From NCBI RefSeq assembly GCF_018130785.1, contig NZ_JAFCJT010000001.1, positions 124,001-188,000 on the forward strand: DNA of 64,000 bases, given 5' to 3'. The DNA comes from Bradyrhizobium liaoningense. GTDB taxonomy: Bacteria; Pseudomonadota; Alphaproteobacteria; Rhizobiales; Xanthobacteraceae. Below are positions 27,501 through 36,158 of this stretch, in pieces. The position numbers and the translations under genes are program-made. Each line of letters starts with the position of its first letter. Position 1 is the stretch's first letter. The notes beneath the pieces are model-generated. The model was not told the DNA's origin. It saw nothing but the letters and a program-made list of their open reading frames with translations, and did not search any database.

Positions 27501-27710
27501 CCGCTGGTGCTCTCGACCGGCGCGGGCTCGGAGATGCGGCGTGCGATGGGCGTCGCGGTGTTCTCCGGCATGATCGGCGTCACCGTGTTCGGCCTGTTCC
27601 TGACGCCGGTGTTCTACGTGCTGCTGCGAACCATCACCGGCAACAAGCCGCTGGTGCATCACGGCAGCGACATCAGCGCGGCGCCGGTCGTCCACACCAC
27701 TGGGCACTAG
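24519..27710 (+). CDS. RND efflux pump permease (AcrB/MexF, HAE1 family)
   Basis: A 1063-residue inner-membrane drug-proton antiporter of normal length. FFIDRPIFAGVLSVLIFLAG starts helix 1; the two periplasmic porter regions are at ~35-340 and ~570-880. The proton-relay pair Asp410-Asp411 sits in GIVVDDAIVVVENVER (helix 4), and GLSAKNAILIVEFA supplies the helix 10 Lys. With the adaptor upstream it should expel hydrophobic compounds. Its TAG stop shares the CTAG bases at 27707-27710 with the stop of the convergent TauE/SafE gene. Confidence 0.95.
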   Translation: MNLSKFFIDRPIFAGVLSVLIFLAGLISLFAMPISEYPDVVPPSVVVRATYPGANPKVIAETVATPIEEQINGVENMLYMSSQATTDGAMTLTVTFRLGTDPDKATQLVQNRVQQAEPRLPAVVRQLGIITKKSSPDLTMVVHLLSPNNRYDMTYLRNYAVLNVKDRLARIDGVGDVQLYGAGDYSMRVWVDPQKAAEHGLTASDIVKSIQAQNVEAAAGVVGSSPNVKGIDLQLSVNAEGRLANEEQFGDIVVKTGTRGEVVRLRDVARIELGASEYGLRSLLDNKQAVAIPIFQAPGSNALEISDHVRATMAEIKKNMPEGVSYQIVYDPTQFVRSSIEAVIHTLLEAIALVVLVVILFLQTWRASIIPLLAVPVSIVGTFAVMHVFGFSINALSLFGLVLAIGIVVDDAIVVVENVERNIEGGLSPRDATYQAMREVSGPIIAIAMVLIAVFVPLAFISGLTGQFYKQFALTIAISTVISAVNSLTLSPALSALLLKGHNEPKDRLTIIMEKSLGWFFRGFNKAFTRSSENYSGAVTKVISGKAAVMGLYVVLVGLTAFLFQQVPSGFVPGQDKQYLVGFSRLPDGATLDRTEEVIRKMSDVALTQPGVESSVAFPGLSISGFTNSSNAGIVFSTLKPFDERKGPALSGNAIAADLNKKYSGIQEAFIAMFPPPPVNGLGTIGGFKLQIEDRAGLGYEALNEATKAFMAAMQKAPEIAGVFSSFQVNVPQLFADIDRTKALQLGVPVTEVFNTLQIYLGSYYVNDFNKFGRTYSVYVQADAPFRARADDIRQLKVRSSSGDMVPLSALLTIRQSAGPERAIRYNGFLSSDINAAAAPGFSSGQAQEAATRIAAETLPPGFAFEWTDLTYQEFIAGNSGLWVFPLAILLVFLVLAALYESLTLPLSIIMIVPMGLLAAMFGVWISKGDNNVFTQIGLIVLVGLSAKNAILIVEFARELEFAGRTPIRAAIEASRLRLRPILMTSMAFIMGVLPLVLSTGAGSEMRRAMGVAVFSGMIGVTVFGLFLTPVFYVLLRTITGNKPLVHHGSDISAAPVVHTTGH

Positions 27711-28435
27711 ATCAGGGAGATCCCCGAGATCAGCAAGAGAACGAGCACGGTCTGGCGAAAGACCGTCTCGTTGACCCGGTGAAAGGCGATCACGCCGAGC
27801 GCCGATCCCGAGAACAAAGCCGGCAGGCTGATCGCGAGGTCGACGAAGACCTTCGACGACAGGTCCTGGTGCCCGACCAGCAGCGCGATCGCGAACAGCT
27901 GCATCGCCGCGATGAAGGGCTGCACCAGGCCGCGCTGCTCGCTCTTCGGCATGCCCCGCATGTCGCACCAGATCGTCGGGATCGCGCCGGGCATTGCGGT
28001 CAACCCGCCGACCAGCCCTCCGCCGAACCCGATCAGTGCGACCCAGTGCCGGCCGACGGCCTCGCCGGCCGTTACCAGCGTCGGCCGCAGCAGCATGTAG
28101 GCCGCATAGAGCGCGACGACGATGCCGAAGCCGCGCCGGAGCAGATGCGTGTCCGTGGATTGCAGCAGCGACACCGCGATGGGTACGCCGATCAATCCGC
28201 CGACGATCAGCAGCAGGCTGCCCTCCCAGCGAATGCTGCGCCGGAGCGCCCACAGATTTGTGGCCTGCACGCCGATGCTGCACGCCATCATCAGCGGCAC
28301 GGCCTCCAGCGGCTGAAACACGCGGAGCAGGATCGCGCCCGCCACGGCCGAGAATGCGAAGCCCGAGAGCCCGGAGACAAAGGCGCCGGCAAACACGGCG
28401 ACGCTCACCAGAAGGCTGGTCGTGATATCAGGCAC
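27707..28435 (-). CDS. TauE/SafE family membrane permease (putative sulfite/organosulfonate exporter)
   Basis: A 242-residue protein with 7-8 hydrophobic helices and the duplicated TauE/SafE layout: FVSGLSGFAFSAVAGAILL near the N-terminus and GFGGGLVGGLTAMPGAIPTIW in the second half. The family exports sulfite, sulfoacetate and similar anions. The start is GTG at 28433-28435, about six bases after GGAGG; a longer frame to 28516 is Arg-rich and unlikely. It follows the small gene at 28449 by 13 bases and may be cotranscribed with it. Confidence 0.82.
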   Translation of the reverse strand: MPDITTSLLVSVAVFAGAFVSGLSGFAFSAVAGAILLRVFQPLEAVPLMMACSIGVQATNLWALRRSIRWEGSLLLIVGGLIGVPIAVSLLQSTDTHLLRRGFGIVVALYAAYMLLRPTLVTAGEAVGRHWVALIGFGGGLVGGLTAMPGAIPTIWCDMRGMPKSEQRGLVQPFIAAMQLFAIALLVGHQDLSSKVFVDLAISLPALFSGSALGVIAFHRVNETVFRQTVLVLLLISGISLI

Positions 28436-28448
28436 GATGCGTCCTCCG

Positions 28449-28688
28449 TCAGTCGTAGGGCGTCTGCGTCGGCGGGGCACCGGCACTCCCGGTACAGAGT
28501 TCCGCATCGTGCGCATTCAGGAGAGGCCGAGAGACCGGCTGCGCATGCGAACGCTGCAGCATGGCCAGCCCCACCAGTTGAAGCGTGACGAGCGCCGCGG
28601 TCAGGGCGACGGCGACGATATTGACGTTACGCGCGTTCGAACGTGGTGTGGCCGGTCGCGCGCTCGCGCGGATCAACTCCGTGGGCAT
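28449..28688 (-). CDS. small single-helix membrane protein, 79 aa
   Basis: I do not recognise a family. One membrane helix at ~24-44 (VNIVAVALTAALVTLQLVGL) follows a basic N-terminus, suggesting the N-terminus is inside; the C-terminal ~30 residues would be periplasmic. GAGGA lies 11 bases upstream of the ATG. The first 62 bases overlap the end of the gene at 28627 in another frame, so one of the two starts or ends may be mis-set. It precedes the TauE/SafE gene on the same strand. Confidence 0.5.
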   Translation of the reverse strand: MPTELIRASARPATPRSNARNVNIVAVALTAALVTLQLVGLAMLQRSHAQPVSRPLLNAHDAELCTGSAGAPPTQTPYD

Positions 28689-28884
28689 TTACAAAAGTAT
28701 CCTCTTCACTGCAGACAGAAATGATTCCATTCAAACGCGGCGCTTCATGCGGCCGCTCCAGCAAGTGGCGGTAGCGCTGCAACGCGCGTTTCGCGTCGAT
28801 CTCGCGCTGCTCGCGGAATGCCGCGCCGATGCGGGCAACGATGTCGCGGAACTTGCCGGCCAGGACCGGTGACGCCGTTCGCAT
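28627..28884 (-). CDS. small hypothetical protein, 85 aa
   Basis: A strong GGAGG lies six bases before ATG 28882-28884. The first 50 residues are helical and basic (FRDIVARIGAAFREQREIDAKRALQRYRHLLERP), resembling the short DUF1127-like helical proteins frequent in rhizobia. The tail after residue 50 is poorly conserved in look and overlaps the next gene. Function unknown; probably a small regulatory or RNA-binding type protein, which is inference from composition only. Confidence 0.55.
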   Translation of the reverse strand: MRTASPVLAGKFRDIVARIGAAFREQREIDAKRALQRYRHLLERPHEAPRLNGIISVCSEEDTFVNAHGVDPRERATGHTTFERA

Positions 28885-29114
28885 GACAACCTCCTCTCAA
28901 TTTGCGCGAGAGATTGATGGGATTCACTTCCGCTTGTCGTGAGCTGCTTCACACCAGGATCGAACGTGTCGAACAGGAAAACGTGTGATTTCTCGTAGAA
29001 GAGAACGCGGAGAATCGCGTCATTCGATCGAACGACCCGCGATAAATTTCTAATGATGCTGCTGTTTGAACCAATTGCGAGCCGAAGCGACTCGCCTGCG
29101 CCATCGAAAGCGCG

Positions 29115-30233
29115 TCAGTGCACCAGCGGATTGGAGAATCCCGCCGCAAGCTTGACGAGGTCGGCCTGACGGCTGACGCCGGTCTTGGCGAAGACGCGAT
29201 GCAGATGCGTCTTCACCGTCGTCTCCGCGATGCCGAGTGCGACCGCCGTCTCCGGCACGCCGCCGACATCGACGATCGACTGCAACACCCTCAGCTCCGC
29301 AGGGGTCAGATCGAACGTGCGGTCAATCACTCCGGCAGATGAGCGGCCGTCGAGTTCCGCCTTCCAGACGAACAAGGCACCGACGGCCGAGGTGCGCTCG
29401 GCCGCGCCTTCGCGGAGCAGCGACGGCAACGCGATGACATGCGCGACGTAATAGGATCCGTCCTGTGACATCAGCGGAATTTTCCGCCCTGAAGCCGCCG
29501 CCAGGGCGACCTCCCCTGCGTCACGGAAAATATCGCGCAAGGCCGCACCTGCCGCAGATGACCTTGCGACGAGACGGCCCGCGACCGACCGCAAAAAATC
29601 GTCGGCCGCAAGCAACGTATCCGCAGCCGGATTGCTGTGGACGATGTTGCAGGCCGTATCGAGCAGGATCACGCCGGCATTCAGCCGATCGACGACGTCG
29701 GCGAGCGCGGTCGCACGCTGCTGCTTCCGCTCGATCGTTTTATTGATCAGCAGCGCCCGGCTCACATGCGGGACGAGGAACTGCATCCGCGCCCGCTTCT
29801 CCGCATCGAGCATGTCCCTGCCGGGAATCACGGTCATCAGCATCGGACACGGCGACTTCGACCGTTCCAGAACCACGTTGGCGACATCGACGCAACCCTG
29901 CGGTCGCAGCCATTCCTGATAGAACCGCCCGCGGCGATATTCGTCGAAATTCACGAGATCGGGGATGTTGCGTACTTCGCCATATCTCGGAAGCCGCGCG
30001 AGTGGGTCGTAGCGAGAGTAGGTTTCGGCGTAGAGCTGGATGTAGTGCGGATCGACCCCGCAATAATAATGCGTCGCACCGGACTTGCTGACCGGATCCT
30101 TCGAAATCAGCCCGCAGGCCCGGCTGCCGATAAACGCATTGAGCATGACGACGACATCGCTCCACAACTCAGGATGGAGACCGGCGTCATATATATTCTC
30201 GATCAAATCGGACTGTTTGGGAGGTCGGGGCAT
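29115..30233 (-). CDS. solo LuxR-type transcriptional regulator, copy 1
   Basis: A 372-residue regulator with a C-terminal GerE/LuxR helix-turn-helix (~300-365: FDLTPAELRVLQSIVD, LGIAETTVKTHLHRVFAKTG). The N-terminal ~170 residues are a family-specific sensor (HYYCGVDPHYIQLYAET, NFDEYRRGRFYQEW), and the middle (~185-220, LNAGVILLDTACNIVHSNPAAD) looks PAS-like. It has no receiver Asp or acyl-homoserine-lactone domain. It is a close paralogue of the genes at 30342 and 33449. The start ATG 30233 is chosen because it aligns with the start of copy 2; TTG 30245 is possible. Confidence 0.85.
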   Translation of the reverse strand: MPRPPKQSDLIENIYDAGLHPELWSDVVVMLNAFIGSRACGLISKDPVSKSGATHYYCGVDPHYIQLYAETYSRYDPLARLPRYGEVRNIPDLVNFDEYRRGRFYQEWLRPQGCVDVANVVLERSKSPCPMLMTVIPGRDMLDAEKRARMQFLVPHVSRALLINKTIERKQQRATALADVVDRLNAGVILLDTACNIVHSNPAADTLLAADDFLRSVAGRLVARSSAAGAALRDIFRDAGEVALAAASGRKIPLMSQDGSYYVAHVIALPSLLREGAAERTSAVGALFVWKAELDGRSSAGVIDRTFDLTPAELRVLQSIVDVGGVPETAVALGIAETTVKTHLHRVFAKTGVSRQADLVKLAAGFSNPLVH

Positions 30234-30341
30234 CAGAACAGCCAATGGTGACCTGGAGATATCGAAATCTTCGTCGTGCCCGGCGGCATTCTTGAGTCTC
30301 TCGCGGGAGCAAAAGGTTCAACGCCGACAGCGATTGACCGA

Positions 30342-31454
30342 TCAGTTGACGAGCGGATTGGAGAATCCGGCGGCCAGCTTGACGAGATCGGCCTGCCGAG
30401 AAACGCCGGTCTTGGCGAACACCCGATGCAGATGCGTCTTCGCCGTCGTCTCCGCGATGCCGAGCGCCGCCGCCGTTTCCGGCACGCCGCCGACCTCGAC
30501 GATCGACAGGAACACACGCAGCTCCGCGGGTGTGAGATCAAAAGTCCGCGCGATCAACTCGCCATAGGATGGCCCGCCGAGCGCGACTTTGCGCAGCAGC
30601 AGCGCACCGGCGGCATCGGCCACCCGCTCGTTGCCGTTCCGCAGCACGGACGACAGCGGCAGGACATGTGCGACGTAACGTTCGCCGCTAGGTGACAGCA
30701 ACGGAATCGCGCGGTCCCGCGCCGCAAGCAGGGCAACATCAGTGCGCGTCCCGAACGCTTCGCGCAGGGTCTGGTTGGCTTCCGCGCTGGAGGTCACGAG
30801 CTGGCCGGCGACGGACCTCACGACGTCATCGGCAGCAAGCAAGGCGTGACCGGCGGAGTTCGCGTGCACCACGCGGCAGAAGGCATCGAGCAGGAAGATG
30901 CCGCAGGCCAGATTGTCCAGCACGTCCGCCAAGGCCGTCGCCAGGGTCAATTGCGAGGTGATGGCGCGGTTGATCAGCAGCGCGCGGCTGGCATGCGGCA
31001 CGATCAGCGAGAGCCGATGCTTCATCGCCGGGTCCACCATGCGCCGGCCCGACAGCACCGTCATCATCACGGGGCAGCTCGATTTCTCGAGCACGACATT
31101 GGCCGCATCGCTGCAACCCTGCGGTTGCATCCATTCCTGGTAAAAGCGCCCTCGCCGGTATTCGTCGAAATTGACGAGATCGGGGATGCTGACGATCTCG
31201 CCATGCGGCGGCAGCACCGTCAGAGGATCGAATTTCGAATGGGTTTCGGAGTAGAGCTGAATGTAATGCGGGTCGGCGCCGCAGTAATAATGGGTGACGC
31301 TGAATTTGCTGATCGAATCCTTGGAAAACAGCCCGCAGGCCTGCCCGCCGACGAAATCGCGAATGCCGGCGACGACGCCATTCCACATCGCGGGGTCGAG
31401 CCCGGCGTCATAGATGGACTCGACCAGTTCGGGCAGCTTCCGTGGTCCGTGCAT
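30342..31454 (-). CDS. solo LuxR-type transcriptional regulator, copy 2
   Basis: A 370-residue protein, clearly a tandem duplicate of the gene at 29115: shared HYYCG(V/A)DPHYIQLY, IPDLVNFDEYRRGRFYQEW, and an almost identical C-terminus through FAKTGVSRQADLVKLAAGF. The recognition helix differs at one place (AETTAKTHL here, AETTVKTHL in copy 1), so the copies may read slightly different sites. Same three-part layout: sensor, PAS-like region (LACGIFLLDAFCRVVHANSAG), LuxR helix-turn-helix. Separated from copy 1 by about 110 bases, probably in one transcript. Confidence 0.85.
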   Translation of the reverse strand: MHGPRKLPELVESIYDAGLDPAMWNGVVAGIRDFVGGQACGLFSKDSISKFSVTHYYCGADPHYIQLYSETHSKFDPLTVLPPHGEIVSIPDLVNFDEYRRGRFYQEWMQPQGCSDAANVVLEKSSCPVMMTVLSGRRMVDPAMKHRLSLIVPHASRALLINRAITSQLTLATALADVLDNLACGIFLLDAFCRVVHANSAGHALLAADDVVRSVAGQLVTSSAEANQTLREAFGTRTDVALLAARDRAIPLLSPSGERYVAHVLPLSSVLRNGNERVADAAGALLLRKVALGGPSYGELIARTFDLTPAELRVFLSIVEVGGVPETAAALGIAETTAKTHLHRVFAKTGVSRQADLVKLAAGFSNPLVN

Positions 31455-31599
31455 GTGCTCGAAATAGCCTGAGTGATCAATATCACCAAGCCTACCACAA
31501 CCACGGCATGCGGCGTCCTCCGATCGGAGGAGGCGCCGGCCGCGCGGATGAAGCCCGGCCGGCGGGCGTCGCGTTCAAGCCGCCAGGGCTGATGCCGAC

Positions 31600-32050
<451 letters not shown>

Positions 32051-32185
32051 TTAACACTCCAACTGCCGGCGCCGTTCGAAACACAGCATCATTGATCTAC
32101 TCCGCGCGCCAGAAGACGTAGTCGGCCGAATGAGACTACGGAAAGGCCACCGCGGCGCGGCCATGAATCTGCGATCGAGGATCAT
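32051..32185 (-). CDS. possible 44-aa leader ORF upstream of DUF6894 gene
   Basis: ATG 32183-32185 follows a strong AGGAGG by about eight bases, and the frame ends TAA exactly one base before the DUF6894 ATG (TTAAATG on the minus strand). This arrangement suggests translational coupling. The predicted peptide is Arg and Ser rich and not obviously folded (MILDRRFMAAPRWPF start), so it may be a leader whose translation matters more than its product, or a chance frame. Confidence 0.35.
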   Translation of the reverse strand: MILDRRFMAAPRWPFRSLIRPTTSSGARSRSMMLCFERRRQLEC

Positions 32186-32239
32186 GTCAAATCCCTCCTG
32201 GTTGAAATCGGCGGTTCGCCGAAATTCAGTCGCGCGCGG

Positions 32240-33214
32240 TCACAGCGCCTCGCCGCTCCTGACGCCGCTCGGCGTCGCGCCATAGGCCCGTCGGAAACAA
32301 CGGTTGAAATAAGAGAGATCGCCGAAGCCCACGTCGTAGGCAATCGAGCTCACCGGCCGCCCGGCGAAGTCAGGCTCGCGCAGCATGCGATGAGCGCGTT
32401 TGAGACGCTGCTCGGTCAGGAAGGAAGAGAACGTCTTGCCGTCGGCTTCGAACAGCCGCTGGAGATAGCGCGTGGTCACGCTGAACTCCTGCGCCACAGT
32501 CGCGACCGACAGGTCCTGCTGCCAGCAATTATTGGCGATGAATGACTTCATCTTCCGCAGCCGCGCGGCCCTGACGCCGCGGCGCCCGGCCAGCTCGTGA
32601 ACCTCATCCGTCGCGCCGAGAACGCGCGACATCAGATCGTGGAGATGCGCAACAGCAAGCTGGCGCAATGCCGGCACCGCGAACGCACGCTCGCGCACCA
32701 GCGCCGTCGCGTAATCGACGAGCAGGCGAAGTCCGGCGGCGTGCTCCGGAATGATGCGCATCACCGCATCGTCGATGTCCACGATCATCGGTGCCAGCAC
32801 CCGTCGCGGCACGCGGATCGACAGACAATTGCCGAGCGTGAGGCGTTCGTAGATCGTCGCGTCTTCCGCGCTCGTCAGAACCGCGTCACCGGGACGAAGC
32901 CGCAGGTCTCGTCCGCGCGCAGACACTTCGACGATGCCTGAGCGATTGACCATCAAGCCAAGGCTGTCGTCGCCGTCGATGACCAGCTGCTTGGTCCGGA
33001 TGACCCGCGCGCCGATCAGCCCGCCGATCACCAGTTGAGCATCCGGCGAACTGTGGGACGTGAGATTCGCTGCGAACGGCTTTTCGTCCGTGGCCTCGAC
33101 CTCCGACTTCAGCACGCCGCGGCAGTAGAATTCGCGCAGCAGCGGCACGCGTTCGTCTTCGGGAATATCGTCCGTCGAAACATTGAGAATGGAAAATTCG
33201 TCCTTGCGGCTCAC
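32240..33214 (-). CDS. AraC family transcriptional regulator
   Basis: A 324-residue regulator with an N-terminal cupin-type AraC-binding-like domain (~20-190, related to AraC_binding_2 of NitR/FeaR type regulators) and two C-terminal helix-turn-helices (~225-320: LSVATVAQEFSVTTRYLQRLFE and SSIAYDVGFGDLSYFNRCFRRAYGATPS). The start is GTG 33212-33214, eight bases after GGAG; upstream in-frame sequence to 33325 is Arg-rich and lacks a ribosome binding site. No catabolic operon is adjacent, so its target is unclear. Confidence 0.85.
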   Translation of the reverse strand: MSRKDEFSILNVSTDDIPEDERVPLLREFYCRGVLKSEVEATDEKPFAANLTSHSSPDAQLVIGGLIGARVIRTKQLVIDGDDSLGLMVNRSGIVEVSARGRDLRLRPGDAVLTSAEDATIYERLTLGNCLSIRVPRRVLAPMIVDIDDAVMRIIPEHAAGLRLLVDYATALVRERAFAVPALRQLAVAHLHDLMSRVLGATDEVHELAGRRGVRAARLRKMKSFIANNCWQQDLSVATVAQEFSVTTRYLQRLFEADGKTFSSFLTEQRLKRAHRMLREPDFAGRPVSSIAYDVGFGDLSYFNRCFRRAYGATPSGVRSGEAL

Positions 33215-33350
33215 TGCAATTTCTCCAACCGACGAGCAGACCCGGCCACGAGCTGTCGTCTCCCCGCACCCGCGTCCGGTGCCGGCGCGCATTGTTCCGT
33301 GGCGCACGCTGCCCTTCTCATTCAAGTGGCGCCATATACGAAAGTATCAA

Positions 33351-33364
33351 ATGACGCGCGTCAT
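33351..33364. promoter_or_regulatory. perfect 14-base palindrome upstream of araC-type gene
   Basis: ATGACGCGCGTCAT is a perfect palindrome located 137-150 bases upstream of the AraC start and 98 bases before the third LuxR stop. Beside it, ATACGAAAGTAT (33336-33347) is a second small inverted repeat. Both are good candidates for dimer binding sites, either for the AraC protein or a LuxR protein of this cluster. Confidence 0.4.
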
Positions 33365-33448
33365 GCGTTCGGAGGACCTGACGATCCCGCTCATCACAAT
33401 GGATTGAGATTGCATCGCGTGCCGCCGCGGCTCGCGCCGTGAAATGAA

Positions 33449-34660
33449 TCACACGGCGTCGTCGTCGCGGCTCGCTCGTTGTGCAAACGGCGCGGTGAAG
33501 CCGGCCGCGATCTTCACGAGATCCGCCTGCCTGCCGGCACCTGTCTTCTCGAACACGCGGCCGAGATGCGTCTTCACCGTCGTCTCGGCAATGCCAAGCT
33601 TTACCGCGATATCGGGAACGCCGCCGACCTCGACGATGGCCATCAGCACGCGCAATTCGGACGGCGTCAGCCTGAAGGCCGCAGCAATGGCGTCGGGCAC
33701 GAGCGATGGCACCATCGCCGCCTTCTGAACGAGGAGCACCGTAGCCGCGACGTCTCGCGGCAGGCTGCGATCCCGTTTCAATGGAAGGGCATGGACGAGA
33801 TAGTGCTGACCGTCCGCCGACGTCGCGAGCTCGATGCCGCGCCGACCGGTCGGATGAGCTTCACCATCCGCGGCGATTTCGAGCAGGCCGCGGAATAATC
33901 TGTCGGCCTGCGTGTTTCGGGCCACGATCCGGTCGCCGACCATCGCCAGCAGGTTTGCATCGACGAACAGCTGCCGGCACGCCGCGTTGGCGTGGACGAC
34001 GCGGCCATCCGCGTCGAGCAGGCAGATCGCCGTGCTGAGGCTGTCGAGGACGTCGGCAAGGTCGTCCACGGCATGCGAGCGCGCCCTGATCTGCCGGCCC
34101 ATGATCCTGGAACGCTGGATGTGGGGTGCGAGCAGCCGCATGCGTTCGCGCATCGCCTCGTCGACGGTTCCGCGGGATCGGTGGCGTAACACCTGCAAGA
34201 CCGTGGTGCGCGCGTCCGACCTTTCGAGCGAAACGGTCGCGAGGTCGATCGCGCCCTGCGGTTCGACCCACTCGCGATAGAAGCTCGTCGCCACGAAGTC
34301 CGCATGAGGCATAACATCGGTCACGCCGATGGTCTGCTCTGCCGCGAGAGCGAGATGGCGATCGAGCAGAGGGTCCTGCTCGACATATCTGTCGCGATAG
34401 AGCTGGCGAAAGCGGGATTCGGTTCCAAAATGCTGGTGAATCTCGATCGAGAGCCTTGCCGCATCGCGGGACAGGATGGTCGCGGCACAGCCGCCGACGA
34501 AATGTGAAACCTGTTCCAGCGCGCCGCTGCGCAGCGCGGGATCGACCGCCGCATCGTAGATCTCACCGACGAGAGACGAGAACCGGTTTGCCTGGAGGAT
34601 CGTCATCGGAGCGACGATGCGATCCGCGTACTGCCCGGGTGACAAAGGGGGCTTGCGCAT
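33449..34660 (-). CDS. solo LuxR-type transcriptional regulator, copy 3 (diverged)
   Basis: A 403-residue, more distant paralogue of the genes at 29115 and 30342. Common features: FYREWVEPQGAIDLATVSLERS in the sensor, PAS-like LSTAICLLDADGRVVHANAAC, and the LuxR helix-turn-helix LTPSELRVLMAIVEVGGVPDIAVKLGIAETTVKTHLGRVFEKTG. It lacks the HYYCG segment and has an extra acidic C-terminal tail. Start uncertain: ATG 34660, or ATG 34606, which aligns better with the paralogues; neither has a good ribosome binding site. Confidence 0.82.
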   Translation of the reverse strand: MRKPPLSPGQYADRIVAPMTILQANRFSSLVGEIYDAAVDPALRSGALEQVSHFVGGCAATILSRDAARLSIEIHQHFGTESRFRQLYRDRYVEQDPLLDRHLALAAEQTIGVTDVMPHADFVATSFYREWVEPQGAIDLATVSLERSDARTTVLQVLRHRSRGTVDEAMRERMRLLAPHIQRSRIMGRQIRARSHAVDDLADVLDSLSTAICLLDADGRVVHANAACRQLFVDANLLAMVGDRIVARNTQADRLFRGLLEIAADGEAHPTGRRGIELATSADGQHYLVHALPLKRDRSLPRDVAATVLLVQKAAMVPSLVPDAIAAAFRLTPSELRVLMAIVEVGGVPDIAVKLGIAETTVKTHLGRVFEKTGAGRQADLVKIAAGFTAPFAQRASRDDDAV

Positions 34661-34911
34661 TGGAAATTGGCAGAGGCGACAGAGCGGTCAATCGCCTTCG
34701 ACGAGGAAAATGCGGTGCAGCGAGATGCCAAAATATCGAACATCGTCCTTGCGTAACGTCAACCGCAGGGTGCGGCTTGGACGTTTGCGCCAAAGACTAG
34801 GATAAATACGAACAGCGCGCGGACTGTGTGCGTTGTGTCACGCGCTCGCGCGCTGCTGCCGGGCTCTGTTGCCACCAATTCCCGCCGGCATCGCCGGCGG
34901 TCGCCGGCAAT

Positions 34912-35424
34912 TTACTTCCGGTTCTCCTCGCAGAACTTCAGCGCGGCGAGCGCCTCGCCGGCGCGCGGGATCTGCATCTCGATGCTGTCCTCGTCATCGT
35001 CCTCGAAATCGAGCGACAGACGCCTGGCCTTCGACAGCCGGTCCATGATCGACTGATCGTATTCGAAGATGCCGCGCACGGTGGTCTTGTCCATGACCTC
35101 CCACTTCGCCTTCTTCATGATGTCAGCGTCATCGGTGCTGACATCGGCCCGGAGGATCTCGCCAACCTTGTCCCACTCCCAACCGTCATAGATCATCACG
35201 ATCACGATGGCCTTCTCGGAATAGGTGATCACGATGACGTAGTCGCGGTTCTCGTCCTCCTTGTCCTTGTAGCCGCGGCTCGCATTGCAATGCGTATCCT
35301 GCGTGCGCTTCTCGATGGTCCAGTCGCCGACCTTGGATTGTTGCGCGAGCGCCGGCCTTGCGCTCAAGACGGCCGCGCCCAAGGCGCCTGCGGTCAGCAA
35401 AGCCGCAAGAAGGAATCGTTTCAT
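34912..35424 (-). CDS. secreted protein of unknown function, 170 aa
   Basis: Signal peptide at 1-27 (KRFLLAALLTAGALGAAVLS, cut after ALA-QQ). The mature protein opens VGDWTIEKR, which resembles the start of small periplasmic beta-sandwich proteins, and continues with alternating strand-like segments (YVIVITYSEKAIVIVMIYDGW). A strongly acidic run (DFEDDDEDS) lies near residue 143. Two Cys (near 46 and 165) could form a disulfide. I recognise no named family. It stands alone with its own promoter region on the minus strand. Confidence 0.75.
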   Translation of the reverse strand: MKRFLLAALLTAGALGAAVLSARPALAQQSKVGDWTIEKRTQDTHCNASRGYKDKEDENRDYVIVITYSEKAIVIVMIYDGWEWDKVGEILRADVSTDDADIMKKAKWEVMDKTTVRGIFEYDQSIMDRLSKARRLSLDFEDDDEDSIEMQIPRAGEALAALKFCEENRK

Positions 35425-35522
35425 GTCAGCCTCCAGCGTGTTCCCCGCGCGGAGATGACCACCTCAGCCGGCGGCCCGCAAGGGCTTGAGGAAGCTGACC
35501 AGGGCCAATGGCGGCGGCGCCC

Positions 35523-35969
35523 TTACACCCGCCTGGGGATGATCGCGATCGGGGTGAAGGTGTAAACCTCCTCACCGTTCTGGTTGAACATCGTCCATTT
35601 CACCAGCGCGATACCCTGCGGCTTCGACTTCGACGGCGTCAGGCTCATGACCTCGCCGACCAGATGCAGGCGGTCGTTGGGCCGCACCGGGATGGTCCAG
35701 CGCAGGCCGTCGACGCCCGCGCCGATCAGCGGATGCGGGCCGAACGGGCGGGCCTGGATCGCAAGGTTCATGGCGATCGCGGCGGTGTGCCATCCTGATG
35801 CAGCCAGGCCATTGAAGAGGGTCTGCTTGGCGGCCTCGTGGTCGAGATGCATCGGCTGCGGATCGAACTCGGCGGCAAAACGCTTGATGTCGGCTTCGGT
35901 GACTTGCACCTCGGGCGATTTGAACCGCATTCCGATGGTGAGATCGTCGAACCATTCGACCTGCGCCAT
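35523..35969 (-). CDS. MaoC family dehydratase ((R)-specific enoyl-CoA hydratase-like)
   Basis: A 148-residue single hot-dog domain. FAAEFDPQPMHLDHEAA contains the family's catalytic Asp36 and His41; the overhang SGWHTAAIAMNL and the final strand follow the usual MaoC layout. Such proteins hydrate trans-2-enoyl-CoA or related unsaturated thioesters. The start is ATG 35969 (MAQVEWFDD), six codons inside the longest frame, at the homologous family position. It has no clear operon partner. Confidence 0.85.
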   Translation of the reverse strand: MAQVEWFDDLTIGMRFKSPEVQVTEADIKRFAAEFDPQPMHLDHEAAKQTLFNGLAASGWHTAAIAMNLAIQARPFGPHPLIGAGVDGLRWTIPVRPNDRLHLVGEVMSLTPSKSKPQGIALVKWTMFNQNGEEVYTFTPIAIIPRRV

Positions 35970-36158
35970 GATTTCGCCTCGCAACATGATTTGCCGCCCG
36001 CCCGGAAAGGCGCGGCAGAATGGACTGAGCAGGACCGGGATGTAACGGGTCCGCGGCGCCCAAACCAGCCCCGGGTTCCCCGCGAAACCCGTTTCCCAAA
36101 ACGACGAAACACGCCTGAAACAGATGGCCGGTTATCTAGTTGTCAAAATCATACAGGG

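Noticed and set aside
26754..28283. A 509-codon minus-strand frame
   Set aside because: Overlaps the ends of the RND permease and the TauE/SafE gene in wrong frames; repetitive Arg-rich composition.
34661..34911. Small plus-strand frames upstream of the secreted protein gene
   Set aside because: Arg-rich, no ribosome binding site, no membrane helix or fold.
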